Counted from the first letter of the stretch, positions 1 to 10,176 are shown. The stretch: 64,000 nucleotides of DNA from Leucobacter coleopterorum (GCF_011382985.1 NZ_CP049933.1:3151552-3215551), one strand, 5' to 3'. Made by a program: numbers and translations. The notes: generated by a model not told the origin, from the letters alone.

Positions 1-2
1 AC

Positions 3-656
3 ACCTATCTGCAGCGGGAGCGGCAAAAGGTGCTGGGCCTGATGGAAGATCTCGACGGCAACCGCTTCCAGATTTTTCGTTCGCTCACGCTGCTGCGGCA
101 GGCGGCGCTTGACGTTGCCCTCGTTGACGAGGAGCACGCGGGCGTGCCGTCAACCAAACTCGATGCGCTGGCGGAGATGCTCACCGAGATTATTGCCGAG
201 GGTCACCGCACCATTATTTTCAGCCAGTTCACCACGTTTCTCGGCAGTGTGCGCGAGCGCCTGAGTGCCGAGGGAATCGCATTCGAGTACCTCGACGGCG
301 CGACCACAAAACGCGCGAGTGTGATCCAGCGCTTTCGCGAGGGCGACGCGCCAGTGTTTCTCATCAGTCTGAAGTCCGGTGGTTTTGGACTGAATCTCAC
401 CGAGGCCGACTACTGCATTCTGCTCGATCCGTGGTGGAACCCGGCGGCTGAAGCGCAAGCGGTGGATCGCACCCATCGCATTGGGCAGACCAAACAGGTG
501 ATGGTGTATCGCTTCGTCGCGACGAACACGATCGAAGAAAAGGTGATGGCGCTGAAGGCGGGCAAAGACGCGCTGTTCGCGAGCGTGATGGGCGACGGGG
601 GCGGATCGGGCTCGGCGAAACTCACTGCCGAAGACATTCGGGGGCTGTTGGAGTAG
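3..656 (+). CDS. SNF2-family DNA helicase/translocase, C-terminal part (5' end outside window)
   Basis: The frame is open from the first bases of the window, so only the C-terminal part (about 217 residues) is present. It holds the second RecA-like lobe of a SNF2/Rad54-type ATPase: a TIIFSQFT segment, the SLKSGGFGLNLTEAD motif V region, the DPWWNP segment and motif VI QAVDRTHRIGQT. These motifs are diagnostic of the SNF2 family (established knowledge). The protein probably remodels or translocates on DNA in the cytoplasm; the specific role is unknown because the N-terminal domains are missing. It is convergent with the type I hsdR gene, whose stop lies only 8 bases away, so this helicase may mark the edge of the restriction locus. 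The family call is certain; the role is not. Confidence 0.9.
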   Translation, partial: TYLQRERQKVLGLMEDLDGNRFQIFRSLTLLRQAALDVALVDEEHAGVPSTKLDALAEMLTEIIAEGHRTIIFSQFTTFLGSVRERLSAEGIAFEYLDGATTKRASVIQRFREGDAPVFLISLKSGGFGLNLTEADYCILLDPWWNPAAEAQAVDRTHRIGQTKQVMVYRFVATNTIEEKVMALKAGKDALFASVMGDGGGSGSAKLTAEDIRGLLE

Positions 657-664
657 TTGTGCGG

Positions 665-3600
665 CTATGCGGCTTCCTCCCGCTCCTGCGCAATTCGCGG
701 TGCAAACGCTTCCATCTGTTCCATGACCTGCGCGATCGCGAGCGGCTGCTTATCCGGTGGATAGCCGTACTTACGAAGCAGTCGCTTGATGTTCGCACGC
801 AGCCTTGCCTTCACGTCTTCTCGCACCGTCCAGTCGGTCCTCGTATCACGTTGCATGGTCTTGACAAGATCGCGTGCGATCTCGGCCAATACGTCGTCAC
901 CCATCACGTCAACGGCCGATTCGTTCTGAACAACAACGTCATAAAACGCGAGCTCGTCACGCTCAAGGGGCGGCGTGAACTGCTTGCCACGGTCAGCCTC
1001 GGCAACCACCTCTTTCGCCATCTCGATGAGTTCAGCAATGACCTCCGCAGCCGTGAGCTGTTGATTGGTGTAACGGGTCATAAGCTCGTTGATGCGAGCA
1101 GAAAAGAGCTTACGCCGAACCTCGTTGCCCTGAGTCACGCGGCGCGATTCCTCGTTCAGCCCAGCTTTCAGCGCTTCAATGGCAAGCTGCGCTTTGCTGG
1201 GTTTCGATGCTTCCGCAAGCCACTGCGGGGTGAGCGCGCTGAGGTCTGGTCGCTCAAGACCCGCCTCGCGGTAGATGTCGAGCACTCCGGTGGAGTCTGC
1301 AGACGTGATAACAATGTCGCCGAGCCTGCGTCGAATGTCGTCGGGGATCGGCTCACCCCTCGACACTCGATCCTGCGCATCAAGCTTCGCCATCCACGTA
1401 CGAACTTCTTCATAGAATCGCACGTCGGGGCGAACCCGTTCGAGGTCTGAAATGCTTGCGGCCAGCGACCACGCACGTGCCAGTTTTGCAGAGAGCAATC
1501 TGAACTTTTCAGCTAACGGGCGCAAGGTCGGGTCTTCGGCGTCCACATTGCCCGGTGTAGCCGGCGCGCGGAGCGCATTCGTAACGGAAATTATCGCCTC
1601 GATCCACCCTCGCTTCGGGTCGGCGTTGTAGATGCCTCGCCACTCATCGCCGACCAGCTCGCCCAGTTGCTCGAGCATGTCGTACACGATCTCGGCAGCC
1701 TGAGCCGCGGTTTGGCCAGCGGAGCCGTCATTCGTCTTGTCCCCGTTGCGGGTCCATTCGGCGAGCGCGGTCTTCAGGTTTTCGGCGAGCGGCGCGTATG
1801 CCACCAGCAGCCCGTCTTCTTTGCCGCGGAAGGTGCGGTTTACCCGAGCGAGGGTCTGCATGAGCAGGGCACCCCGCAACGGCCGATCGATATAGACCGT
1901 GTGCAGCGCAGGGGCATCGAAGCCAGTCAGCATCATGTCTTTGACGATCACTATCTCAAGTTCATCGTCGGCGTTCTTTAGGCGTTTTTTGATTGCGGCT
2001 GTCGCGTTCGGCCTGCGCATGTGCTTCTTGATCGTGGCGGTGTCTGCCGGGGTTGCCGTATACACGACCTTGATCTTGCCTGCATCATCGGAATCACTGT
2101 GCCAGTCTGGTCGCAACGCCACGATTTTTTCATAGAGATCTGCGGCGATAGATCGGGTGGCGCAGACAATCATCGCTTTGCCGGGCCCCGATATAGGGGC
2201 TCATGTTGCCCCGACGTGTCTCCCAGTGCTTCACGAAGTCCTCGGCAAGCGTGTCGAGGCGCTTGCTCGAGCCGTACACCGTTTCAAGCACTGCGACGCC
2301 CTTTTGCAGGCGATCCTGGTCTGCCTCATCAAGGCCACTCGTAGCTTCTTCTGCCGCGTCATCAATGGCCTCGTCGTCAAGCCCCTCTGCGCGTTCGAGG
2401 GTGATGAGTCGCGGCTCAAAGGTGACGGGCACGGTTGCGCCGTCTTCCACCGCGCGGTGCAGGTCGTAGACGTCAATATCGTCACCGAACACACGGCGGG
2501 TATCGCGCTCGCCCTCTGCAATCGGGGTGCCGGTGAATGCGATGAGCGTCGCATTGGGTAGAGCATTCTTCAGGTGAGCGGCATAGCCGTCAATGCTGTC
2601 GTAGTGGCTGCGGTGCGCCTCGTCTGCCATGACGATAATGTTGCGGCGGTCGCTCAGCAGTGGGTGATCCGCCCCCGAATCACGCTCGTCTTGAGTGAGC
2701 CCGAACTTTTGCAGAGTGGTGAAATAGAGGCCACCGGTTCGTCGTTCAGACAGTTGCTGGCGAAGTGATTCGCGGCTTGCGACCTGTTGCGGCTGCTCCG
2801 GCAAGAGTGTGCTGATCTGAAAGGAGTCAAAAAGCTGGGTGTCGAGCTCGGTGCGGTCAGTAATCACCACCACTGTCGGGTTCGCGAGCCGTGGGTGGCG
2901 CATAATCTGCGCCGCGTAGAGTTCCATCTCCATCGACTTGCCCGAACCCTGTGTGTGCCACACCACGCCGGCACGGCCGTCACTGTCAACGGCGCTGACG
3001 GTGCTCCCAACCGCTTTTGTGACCGCGAAGTACTGGTGGGGTTTGGCAACGCGCTTGACGAGACCCTTTTCGGTCTCATCAAAGGCAATGAACTCGCGCA
3101 GGATCTGCCCAAATCGTTCCACATTGAAGAGCCCGCTGAGAGTTGATGCGAGTTCGAACGCGAGCTCACCGTCTGCGTTTGTTTCACCAATGGCGAGTGG
3201 TGCACCGGTATCGTCAACGTTCCAGGGCGCAAAGTGGTGCCAAGGGGTGAAGGGGGTGCCGTATCGAGCATCTATGCCGTCACTTGCAACGACGATGGCC
3301 GCAAACCGGAAGGCCATCGGAAACTCGCTGAGGTAGGTTTGCAGCTGGTTGAAGGCACCCTCGGCGCTGGTCTGCTTGCTGCCCACTTTTTTGAGTTCGA
3401 GGATCGCGAGCGGCAGCCCGTTGACATAGGTGACCACATCGAAGCGCCGCTCGCGTTCACGATTGCGGATCGTGACCTGGTTTACCGCGTGGTACAGGTT
3501 CTTAATCGGGTCGGCCGAGATGAAGGTGATCGTGGGGTTCACCTCACGCCCTTCGGCGTCGACGTAGGTAATACCGCGGTAGCCGCCAACGAGAATCTGG

Positions 3601-3866
3601 TGCAAGCGATAGTTCTCGGTGATCGCGTCTTGCGACTGCGGAGTCAGAACCTCTGCGGCCGCCTGCTGCAGGTATTCAGTCGGCACCTCGCGGTTCAGGT
3701 TGCGCAGCGCTCGAATGAGCGTGCCCTGCAACACGATGTCTCGCCAGGATTCACGCTCGCCCGACCCCGGAGCGATGTCGGCACCACGCAGAGTCGTCCA
3801 CTCGTACGCGTCGAGGCTCTGCAGCGCGTACTCTTCCAGCGCGTCTTCATTCATGCTCTGAAACAC
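665..3866 (-). CDS. hsdR: Type I restriction endonuclease subunit R (frameshifted)
   Basis: This is the ATP-dependent translocase and nuclease subunit of a type I restriction system. A GTG start at 3866 follows the hsdS stop by one base. The N-terminal part has a PDDEXK nuclease core (D143, then E157 and K159 in AILELKK), Walker A HTQGSGKS near residue 304 and a DEAH box at 415-418. The reading frame then breaks at the C run 2186-2189, in the segment MSPYIG. It continues in another frame with GKAMIVCATRS and the motif V/VI region (LTGFDAP, LARVNRTFRG). Removing one base gives a product of about 1066 aa, normal for HsdR. I infer a sequence error or a recent +1 mutation. It is the last gene of the minus-strand operon. 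Confidence 0.9.
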
Positions 3867-3867
3867 G

Positions 3868-5040
3868 TCACACCTCTTTCTCGACGCGACGCTCCGCGTC
3901 TTTCACCGTGATCTTGCCGCTCATCAGCAATGGCAGTAGTTCGTCTCGCGTTGCGGCGAGAGTGCGGTTTTCTTCCATCCGTTCATTGTGCAGACGACAC
4001 AACTGGGTGAGCAGAGTGCCATTCACCTCGCTGAGGGTTCGAATATCTCGCACTTTGACTTGCCCCATGTCTGACGGACGCACGCGCTGATGACTCCCCG
4101 TGGTACCAGCGACGTATTCAAGCAATGCAGTTGAGAATGATGGAGCGAGAAGCGCCGCCCAGAGCGCACCAACACCCAAGTCACTTCTCGGCACAAGTTG
4201 AACGAATTCAGTCGAACTCACGGACATCACTTCAGGCACTGGATCAACGGCCCAAATGCGCGGAATGCGCGGATTTAACTTTGACACGAGCACAAGAGGG
4301 GACTCAATTAGCTGCTTGTTGCTCTTGATTTCATCAGGAAGCACAGTATCCGCGTACCCAACGTCACACGCCGGCAAACTGAACAACCTAACTCCCGCTG
4401 AGTCCATTTGCTCTGGGCGAAGAGTTGTCCTCGCAACCGAGACTAGCTCACCCAAAGAACAAGACTCTTGTAAAGCCCCGACGCGGGAAACCGCAAGACC
4501 TTGAGCCGCCTCAACCACCCGCCGATTCGCGGCAATCTTGTCATCCAGCGCTCCGAGTACTTCCGCGATTGCTTTCTGTTCTACGAGCGAATGTGGCCCG
4601 AAAGGAAAATTTTCAAGCATTGTTTTGGTCAGCGCAGGCCGAGAGGCACCTGCTGACGCTAGTGTAAGCAGGGACGACTTCTGCGGTTCCACGAAAAGCC
4701 AGTATTGCAAATACCGACTGTTGACCTGCAACGGGTTGGGTCGCAATATCGCAACGTGCTGACTCACCCTCGCTTCTTCGTCAGCCTCCCAAATCGCAAC
4801 CCGCGCGACGGAATCACCTGTGATGTTTACTAGCACGTCACCGCTTTTAACCGTCACATTTCTTAACGCGTTGGAAGCTTCCTCATCAAGGAAAGCAATA
4901 CCGTTCCTTGAAATTGAAAGATCCAGAACATTTTGTGAGCGGACGAAGGGCACCCCGCTTTGCTTATAAACCGCAGCACCACCCCTGGGTGTTGCGCCTG
5001 ACCCAACCTTTTGTGTCACATCTTTGACGCGCCTAGTCAT
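3868..5040 (-). CDS. hsdS: Type I restriction system specificity subunit S
   Basis: This subunit recognises the DNA target for the HsdM/HsdR complex. The product is about 390 aa, with two target-recognition halves. The first has the typical opening (KVGSGATPRGGAAVY, VPFVRSQNV, GDVLVNITGDS, ISQHVAILRP-like) and ends with a spacer helix region containing EQKAIAEVLGALDDKIAANRR. The second half ends near LLPLLMSGKITV, another classic HsdS ending. ATG at 5040 is chosen because the upstream GTG at 5088 would overlap the preceding nuclease gene, and a GGGAGAG sequence lies upstream of the ATG. It sits between the YhcG-like nuclease gene and hsdR in the same operon. The frame is intact. The target sequence cannot be predicted from the protein alone. 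Confidence 0.92.
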   Translation of the reverse strand: MTRRVKDVTQKVGSGATPRGGAAVYKQSGVPFVRSQNVLDLSISRNGIAFLDEEASNALRNVTVKSGDVLVNITGDSVARVAIWEADEEARVSQHVAILRPNPLQVNSRYLQYWLFVEPQKSSLLTLASAGASRPALTKTMLENFPFGPHSLVEQKAIAEVLGALDDKIAANRRVVEAAQGLAVSRVGALQESCSLGELVSVARTTLRPEQMDSAGVRLFSLPACDVGYADTVLPDEIKSNKQLIESPLVLVSKLNPRIPRIWAVDPVPEVMSVSSTEFVQLVPRSDLGVGALWAALLAPSFSTALLEYVAGTTGSHQRVRPSDMGQVKVRDIRTLSEVNGTLLTQLCRLHNERMEENRTLAATRDELLPLLMSGKITVKDAERRVEKEV

Positions 5041-5066
5041 GCCAGCCCAATCTTTCTCTCCCACTT

Positions 5067-6167
5067 TTAGTCGTCCGGATCCAACCACCCGTTCCCGTTC
5101 GATTCACCCCTCCCCTCAAACCCAACAGCAAGCTCCGCCTCAAGCTCTTCCACACTCGGCAGATTCGCCGCGAGCTCAGCTGAAAGTTCCGTCGTGAGTT
5201 TCGTCTGCCACTCGGCGACCCCAGTCGGCGTGGACTGCGCACGCAGCGCGTACTCGGCAACCGTGTCACTCTTGGTGCGGCACAGCAGCAAGCCAAGAGT
5301 CGGCTCATCATGCTCACCCGCAAGCAAGTCGTCAACGGCAACCTGGTACATGCCCAGCTGACCCAAATATTCAGGCTTAAACTCGGTTGCCTTCAGCTCA
5401 ATCACCACGTAGCGACGCAACCTCACGTGGTAGAACAACAGATCGCAGAAGAACTCTTGCCCGTCGATCACTAAACGCTGTTGCTGTCCCACGAACGCAA
5501 ATCCCTGCCCAAGTTCAAGCAAGAATCGGCTCATGTGCGCGACAAGCCCCGACTCCAGTTCACTCTCACGACGCAGATCTGTTTGCCCCAAAAAGTCAAA
5601 GATGTAAGGATCCCGGGTCATCTGTTGAGCAAGATCAGAGTCGGCCGCGGAAAGTGTCTTTCGGAAGTTTGTGATGGCCTGACCCTCCCGCTCGTGCAAA
5701 CGCGATTCGATCTGCAAGGCCAGCACATCACGGCTCCAGCCCTGTTCAACGGCGAGGTTCGCGTACCAGAGACGGGTCGCAGAATCCTTCAGCTTGAACA
5801 ACGTGAGATGGTGATACCAAGGCAATTGGGCAAGTGGGACTTGCCCAATTGCCTCGTGCGACCAGGTTTCGGCCAACCGTCTCATGTTCTTGAGGTTTGT
5901 TGGCGAGAAACCGCGCGCTTCCGGGAAACGTTGTTTCAAGTCTGTCGATAGTCGATCAATGACTTTTGCACCCCATCCCTCCGAACTCTGTCGTTCCAGA
6001 ATCGCGTTTCCCACCTCCCAGTAAGTCAGCAACAGTCCGCTGTTTACAGCATGAACTGCCCGCTGCCGACCGCTCTGGATCCGCCCTGAAACCTCGTCAA
6101 GCAGCCCGCCGTACCAATTCGGCATCAGGCCTTTTCCTGGCACCACCGGAAACCCCGTCTCACTCAT
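5067..6167 (-). CDS. DUF1016/YhcG-family PDDEXK nuclease in RM operon
   Basis: The protein has 366 aa. The N-terminal half (roughly 1-180) matches the DUF1016 pattern: a helical region with LLTYWEVGNAI and FSPTNLKNMRRLAETW. The C-terminal half carries a PDDEXK nuclease core: FCDLLFYH followed by YVVIELKATEFKPEYLGQLGMY (split here as YVVIELK and EFKPEYLGQL). This is the YhcG family, found widely and often beside restriction or other defence genes (established). ATG at 6167 overlaps the hsdM stop by 4 bases, and hsdS follows after 26 bases, so the three genes are translationally linked. The catalytic D and ExK residues are present. Its function inside the type I operon is not known; a nuclease accessory role in defence is inference. 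Confidence 0.88.
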   Translation of the reverse strand: MSETGFPVVPGKGLMPNWYGGLLDEVSGRIQSGRQRAVHAVNSGLLLTYWEVGNAILERQSSEGWGAKVIDRLSTDLKQRFPEARGFSPTNLKNMRRLAETWSHEAIGQVPLAQLPWYHHLTLFKLKDSATRLWYANLAVEQGWSRDVLALQIESRLHEREGQAITNFRKTLSAADSDLAQQMTRDPYIFDFLGQTDLRRESELESGLVAHMSRFLLELGQGFAFVGQQQRLVIDGQEFFCDLLFYHVRLRRYVVIELKATEFKPEYLGQLGMYQVAVDDLLAGEHDEPTLGLLLCRTKSDTVAEYALRAQSTPTGVAEWQTKLTTELSAELAANLPSVEELEAELAVGFEGRGESNGNGWLDPDD

Positions 6168-7784
6168 GACAGTCTCCCCAACTGCTCACGCACCACCGCG
6201 TCAAGCCGCGCCGATTCGTCGAGCGCCTCAGTCAACGACTTCGTCAGCCTCGCGATCTTCTCGTCAATCGGCTCGCTGTCTTCGGGAGCTTCGGGTGCAC
6301 CGACGTAGCGCCCGGGCGTGAGTGCCCAACCCGCGGCCTCGATCTCGTCGAGCGTTGCGCTCTTGCAGAATCCCGGCACATCTTCGTACTCACCCTGAGC
6401 CGAATCGCGCCCGCGCCAATTACGGAAGGTGCCCGCAATACGTTGAATGTCGTCCTCGCTGAACGTGCGTTCAACTCGGTCGACCATGTGGCCCAGATCC
6501 CGAGCGTCAATAAACAGTACCTGGTTGCGTCGGTCAGTCGCGCCCCGTGATCCTGCCCCTTGTCTTTCGCAAAGAACCAGACGCACACCGGGATCGCCAC
6601 CGAACGGAACAGGTTCGAGGGCATCGCTATGACACACGACACCTCGTCTGCGCGCAGCATGGCCTGACGTATCTCACCCTCACCGCCGGTGTTCGACGCC
6701 ATCGTGCCGTTCGCCATCACCACCGCCGCCTCGCCCTGAGGTTTAAGCTTCGACAAAATGTGTTGCATCCAGGCGTAGTTGGCGTTACGAACAGGCGGCA
6801 CACCGTACTTCCAGCGTGCATCATCTTCGCTGCGCGCCCAGTCCTTAATGTTGAAGGGCGGGTTCGACAGCGCAAAGTCCATCTGCACGCCGGGGTGAAT
6901 ATCACGCGCGAACGTGTCACCCCAGCGCGACCCCAAACCGGCGGAGTCCATGCCGTGAATCGCCAGGTTCATTTTCGCCAGGCGCCACGTCACCTCGTTC
7001 AACTCTTGGCCGTAGACGGCAAGGTTGGTGGGGTCTTCCTCATGCTTCTCAAGAAACTTTTCTGCCTGCACAAACATGCCGCCGGATCCACACGCCGGAT
7101 CATACACACGACCGTGATGCGGTTCGAGGATCTCCACGAGCGTCTGCACCAGAACCGGCGGGGTGAAATACTCGCCACCCCGCTTACCCTCAGCACGCGC
7201 GAACTTCTCAAGAAAGTACTCGTACACCTCGCCCAAGAGATCCCGCGCCTTCGACGCGCCCTCACCCGAGAACCGCGCCGAGTTGAACAGATCCACAAGC
7301 TCGCCCAAACGACGCTGATCTATGTTGTCGCGCCCGTAGATCATCGGCAGAGTGCCCTCGAGTGCCTGATTGTCTTTTGCCAACTGGCGCATCGCGGCAT
7401 CGATGAGGTCCCCAACAGACCGAGCATCTTGTTTGTCCGTCGCTGCGATGCCTTTGCCATTGCTGGCGATAAAGTCCCAGCGAGCCACGGGATCCACCCA
7501 AAAGGCTCTCGACCCGTGGTACTCATCAGGGTCTTCGAGCGTCTCGGCGATATAGGCCTCGTCTTCCCCTTCAGGTCAGCGCGAATGGCCTCGCGGAGCT
7601 CTTCAAACGCATCCGACACATACTTGAGAAACACGAGTCCCAGCACGACATCTTTGTATTGGCTCGCGGCCATGGACCCACGGAGTTTGTCTGCGGCCTT
7701 CCACAGAGTGTCTTTCAGCTCTTTTGACGTTGACGGTGGCTGCGGTGCAGGGTTCTTTTTTGTGCGGGGCTGCTGGGCTGTCAT
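6164..7784 (-). CDS. hsdM: Type I DNA methyltransferase subunit M (two frameshifts)
   Basis: N6-adenine methyltransferase subunit. The coding sequence is spread over three frames. The first gives the N-terminal helical domain (LWKAADKLRGSMAASQYKDV). The second gives the catalytic domain with SAM-binding DPACGSGGMF and catalytic NPPF followed by NIKDW. The third gives the C-terminal part (VLFIDARDLGHMVDR). Two single-base losses explain it: one in the C run 7566-7569, which restores an acidic EDEAYIAETLEDPDEY segment, and one near 6528, which restores TDRNQVLFIDARDLG. The repaired product is about 540 aa, normal for HsdM. All catalytic motifs survive, so I favour sequence error over decay. Its stop overlaps the start of the YhcG-like nuclease gene. 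Confidence 0.9.
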
Positions 7785-7847
7785 GCTAGCTCTGCTTTCG
7801 TTGGGGTGGGTTGGAGTTCGCGGGTCGAATGGGGAGTGCGTGTGCGG

Positions 7848-9821
7848 TTAGTCAGGGTCAGCGCGAGCGAGCACCCCATCAGCGAAACCGTTTACGAGCT
7901 CCCGGTGAAGCGCGGCGACAGTTTCAAGTTGCACCTGCAACTCACGACGCCGTGAGCCGCAGCGCCGTTCGAACTCTTCAATGATCTCAGCGTTTTTCAG
8001 AGAAACGGTTCGAAACAACCAGTTACGACGCTCGCTGCTGGCCGCGGCACGAATGTCTTCAGCGACGACGGCCGGCGTCAGCACATGTTCAACGCTGTCG
8101 GTTTGCCGCATGGCACACCGAAACACACGCGCGGGTGCCAGCACCAGGTGTCCACCGAGCTCGTCAACCCATGCAGCGTTGTGCTCCAAGCTACCCCGTC
8201 GTTCGACATACACAACGTCTCCCGGCTCAGTAAAGGTAGCGTGTGGTGCCACCTGCTCAATTTCGAAACGGTCAACGCCACGACTCCCGATGCGAGTCGA
8301 ATCTTGCAGTTCGGCGACACCAATCACCGGCGCCTTCCCAGGACCGTACTCGCCGACCGCCGCTACAGGAATTTTGAAACCAGAAAGGTCTCGCCCTCGC
8401 GCGGCAGTTACTTGCGCGTAGCTGTTCCACCGCACCGGAGAAGGATGCTGAGCAACCTCGACAGTGTCAAACGCTCCCTCACCCATCTGGCCCTCGTCGA
8501 GTTCCCAGATTCTGGCAAGACGTTCGCCGCCAAGAACCGGTGGCCTGGCTGGAGATGCCGACAACTGGTCGCCCAGCAGCGCTGTATGACTGACTCGCGC
8601 TGAACTGCGCAGAAACGCATGGGCTTTGACGCTGTCGTCACCGGACAAGGCCGCCGCGAGATCCGCTGCGATCAAGCCCGCTTCGTCGAACTCAGCGCAT
8701 GAATGATCCGCAACAACGGTCAGCCGCGCTGACGGTGTTGCAAAACCCCAGAGCGCGAGACGCCGCCGCCCACCAAACCGGCTCAACCCTTTCGGCAAGC
8801 TCGCCGCATAGCGGAGGGGTTCACGAAAGTCGGGAGCGGGAGCCAGCAGTTGCCTGCGGGGCAACGCCGCAGCCGATCCCAACATGAGGGGCTCAGGCCC
8901 AACTACAAGCAGCTGATCTGCAGGGGCCATGCCGAGCAACAGTTCTTCGAGCCATTCGAAAAAGGTGGACTCACTGTGCGCCTGCTGCATCATGGTCAGG
9001 TGCAGGCGAGGGGGAGAATGGCCTTGCTTTTCGTCAGAGACAACCACGGCATGGCTTGCCGCCAGACTGCGCCACAAGATTCGCATTTCTAGACTCAACT
9101 CATCAGAGCTGTCGAGCACAAAGACTACTCGGTGCGACTCGCTGAGGTGCGGCGCAACTAAGTTCGCGAGTACCAGACCTCCCTCCCCTCGCGGCACAAT
9201 CTCACCGCCAAAATCACTACATATCTCGGAGAGGATCAGCCCAAGAAACGCCTCTGCTTCTGATGTGAGTGCTTCGTTCGACAGTCCCGGGCTTCGCGAG
9301 ACCAATAGGTTACTCAGACGCACTAACGCCGCAGCACCACCAAATGCTGCCTCAGACAGACTCTCAACCGCATCAACCAGACTTGGGTCTTCCAGCGCGT
9401 CGGTCATCTCCGCAACGTCGATCAATGCTCCCATCTCGTGGACTTCACTGATCCCAATGACGTCGAGAGGGGTCAGGTCCATAAGCGACGAACCATGCAG
9501 GTGTTGCAACAGCAAAAGTTGCGAAACACGATCAAGGTCATCGTCGAGGCGCTCTACCAAATCACCATAGAGGGGCGACTCGATAGCCGCTTCTGGATTA
9601 TTGCCGCGGCCAGTGTCAATAAGCCACCGATTAACCTCCGCAACCAGAAACCGCTGCGCCCCTGATTCCTCAATACTTATGGGCGCAGGAAAGGGATACT
9701 GCGTGTCTGCGTAGCGCGACCTCCACATCGAGATCACGGGTCTACGCACCCGAGTGAGGTCGGCAATTCCCTGCATCGTTATTGTCTGCGTGGGTTCATC
9801 CTGCTTGACACTTGTTGACAT
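7848..9821 (-). CDS. HTH protein resembling a catalytically dead N6-methylase fused to an HsdS-like domain
   Basis: The protein has 657 aa and I know no name for it. Residues 14-70 form an excisionase/MerR-like helix-turn-helix (IADLTRVRRPVISMWRSRY, then FLVAEVNRWL). Residues 200-430 follow the layout of actinobacterial HTH-N6-methylases: FFEWLEELLLGMAPADQLLVV in the place of the usual W-hxxL-PGG-vvhP block, then RRLALWGF and LTVVADHS. The SAM motif (DPACG) and catalytic NPPF/Y are absent; VVFVLDSSDE stands where motif I is expected. Residues 460-657 resemble one HsdS target-recognition half, with FTEPGDVVYVERRG and a terminal helix after WLFRTVSL. It is the first gene of the type I operon, 63 bases before hsdM. 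A regulator or extra recognition subunit is inference. Confidence 0.6.
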   Translation of the reverse strand: MSTSVKQDEPTQTITMQGIADLTRVRRPVISMWRSRYADTQYPFPAPISIEESGAQRFLVAEVNRWLIDTGRGNNPEAAIESPLYGDLVERLDDDLDRVSQLLLLQHLHGSSLMDLTPLDVIGISEVHEMGALIDVAEMTDALEDPSLVDAVESLSEAAFGGAAALVRLSNLLVSRSPGLSNEALTSEAEAFLGLILSEICSDFGGEIVPRGEGGLVLANLVAPHLSESHRVVFVLDSSDELSLEMRILWRSLAASHAVVVSDEKQGHSPPRLHLTMMQQAHSESTFFEWLEELLLGMAPADQLLVVGPEPLMLGSAAALPRRQLLAPAPDFREPLRYAASLPKGLSRFGGRRRLALWGFATPSARLTVVADHSCAEFDEAGLIAADLAAALSGDDSVKAHAFLRSSARVSHTALLGDQLSASPARPPVLGGERLARIWELDEGQMGEGAFDTVEVAQHPSPVRWNSYAQVTAARGRDLSGFKIPVAAVGEYGPGKAPVIGVAELQDSTRIGSRGVDRFEIEQVAPHATFTEPGDVVYVERRGSLEHNAAWVDELGGHLVLAPARVFRCAMRQTDSVEHVLTPAVVAEDIRAAASSERRNWLFRTVSLKNAEIIEEFERRCGSRRRELQVQLETVAALHRELVNGFADGVLARADPD

Positions 9822-10023
9822 CGGGTCACCTCCCTGGCTTTCTGCTCATCCCGAGACTATATGAATGGTGTTTTTTACAACGTTGGTTTTGCGATAATCC
9901 CCTTATCACTTACTCGGTTGATTGTTTTCAAAGTTCTACCCAGACTTGCATCACTCGCCTTCCGAACGAAGGACGAGATAACAAAACTGCCACTGCAATG
10001 GCAACAAACGAAAGGAACACACT
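9822..10023. promoter_or_regulatory. Divergent promoter region of the type I operon and zinc-ribbon gene
   Basis: This 202-base, relatively AT-rich stretch separates the 657-aa HTH gene (minus) from the 50-aa zinc-ribbon gene (plus), so promoters for both must lie here. It contains an inverted repeat at 9893-9907, GATAA-N5-TTATC, next to TTGATT and TTTTACA stretches. The palindrome is a candidate operator for the HTH protein by position only. No clear -35/-10 pair could be chosen for either direction. Confidence 0.35.
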
Positions 10024-10176
10024 ATGCGTGTCAACGCCTACCACTCTTCAAACGCCTCGGATCCCGACGTACATCACGTTCATTCAGATTGCCCCACTGG
10101 TCAGCAGATTCCTCCGCGAAACCGACGACCAGGCACAGGTGGTCACCGACTCTGCACACAGTGCAAGAACAAGTAA
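10024..10176 (+). CDS. Small zinc-ribbon protein, 50 aa
   Basis: A 50-codon frame starts at ATG 10024, with AAAGGA placed 7 bases upstream. The product is polar and basic, with HH-x-HSDC in the middle (residues 17-23) and CTQC at residues 44-47, a pattern that could bind one metal ion. The segment IPPRNRRPGTGGHRLC recalls a family of very short bacterial proteins with conserved NRR-GTGG-xxxC-xxC endings, which I recognise by pattern but cannot name. It is transcribed away from the type I operon and shares its promoter region. The function is unknown; an accessory or control role for the restriction locus is inference from position only. Confidence 0.65.
   Translation: MRVNAYHSSNASDPDVHHVHSDCPTGQQIPPRNRRPGTGGHRLCTQCKNK

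Noticed and set aside
6547..7851. Open frame of 434 codons on the plus strand across hsdM
   Set aside because: It is antisense to a strongly recognised methyltransferase, with no family motifs or start signals; a by-product of GC-rich codon use.
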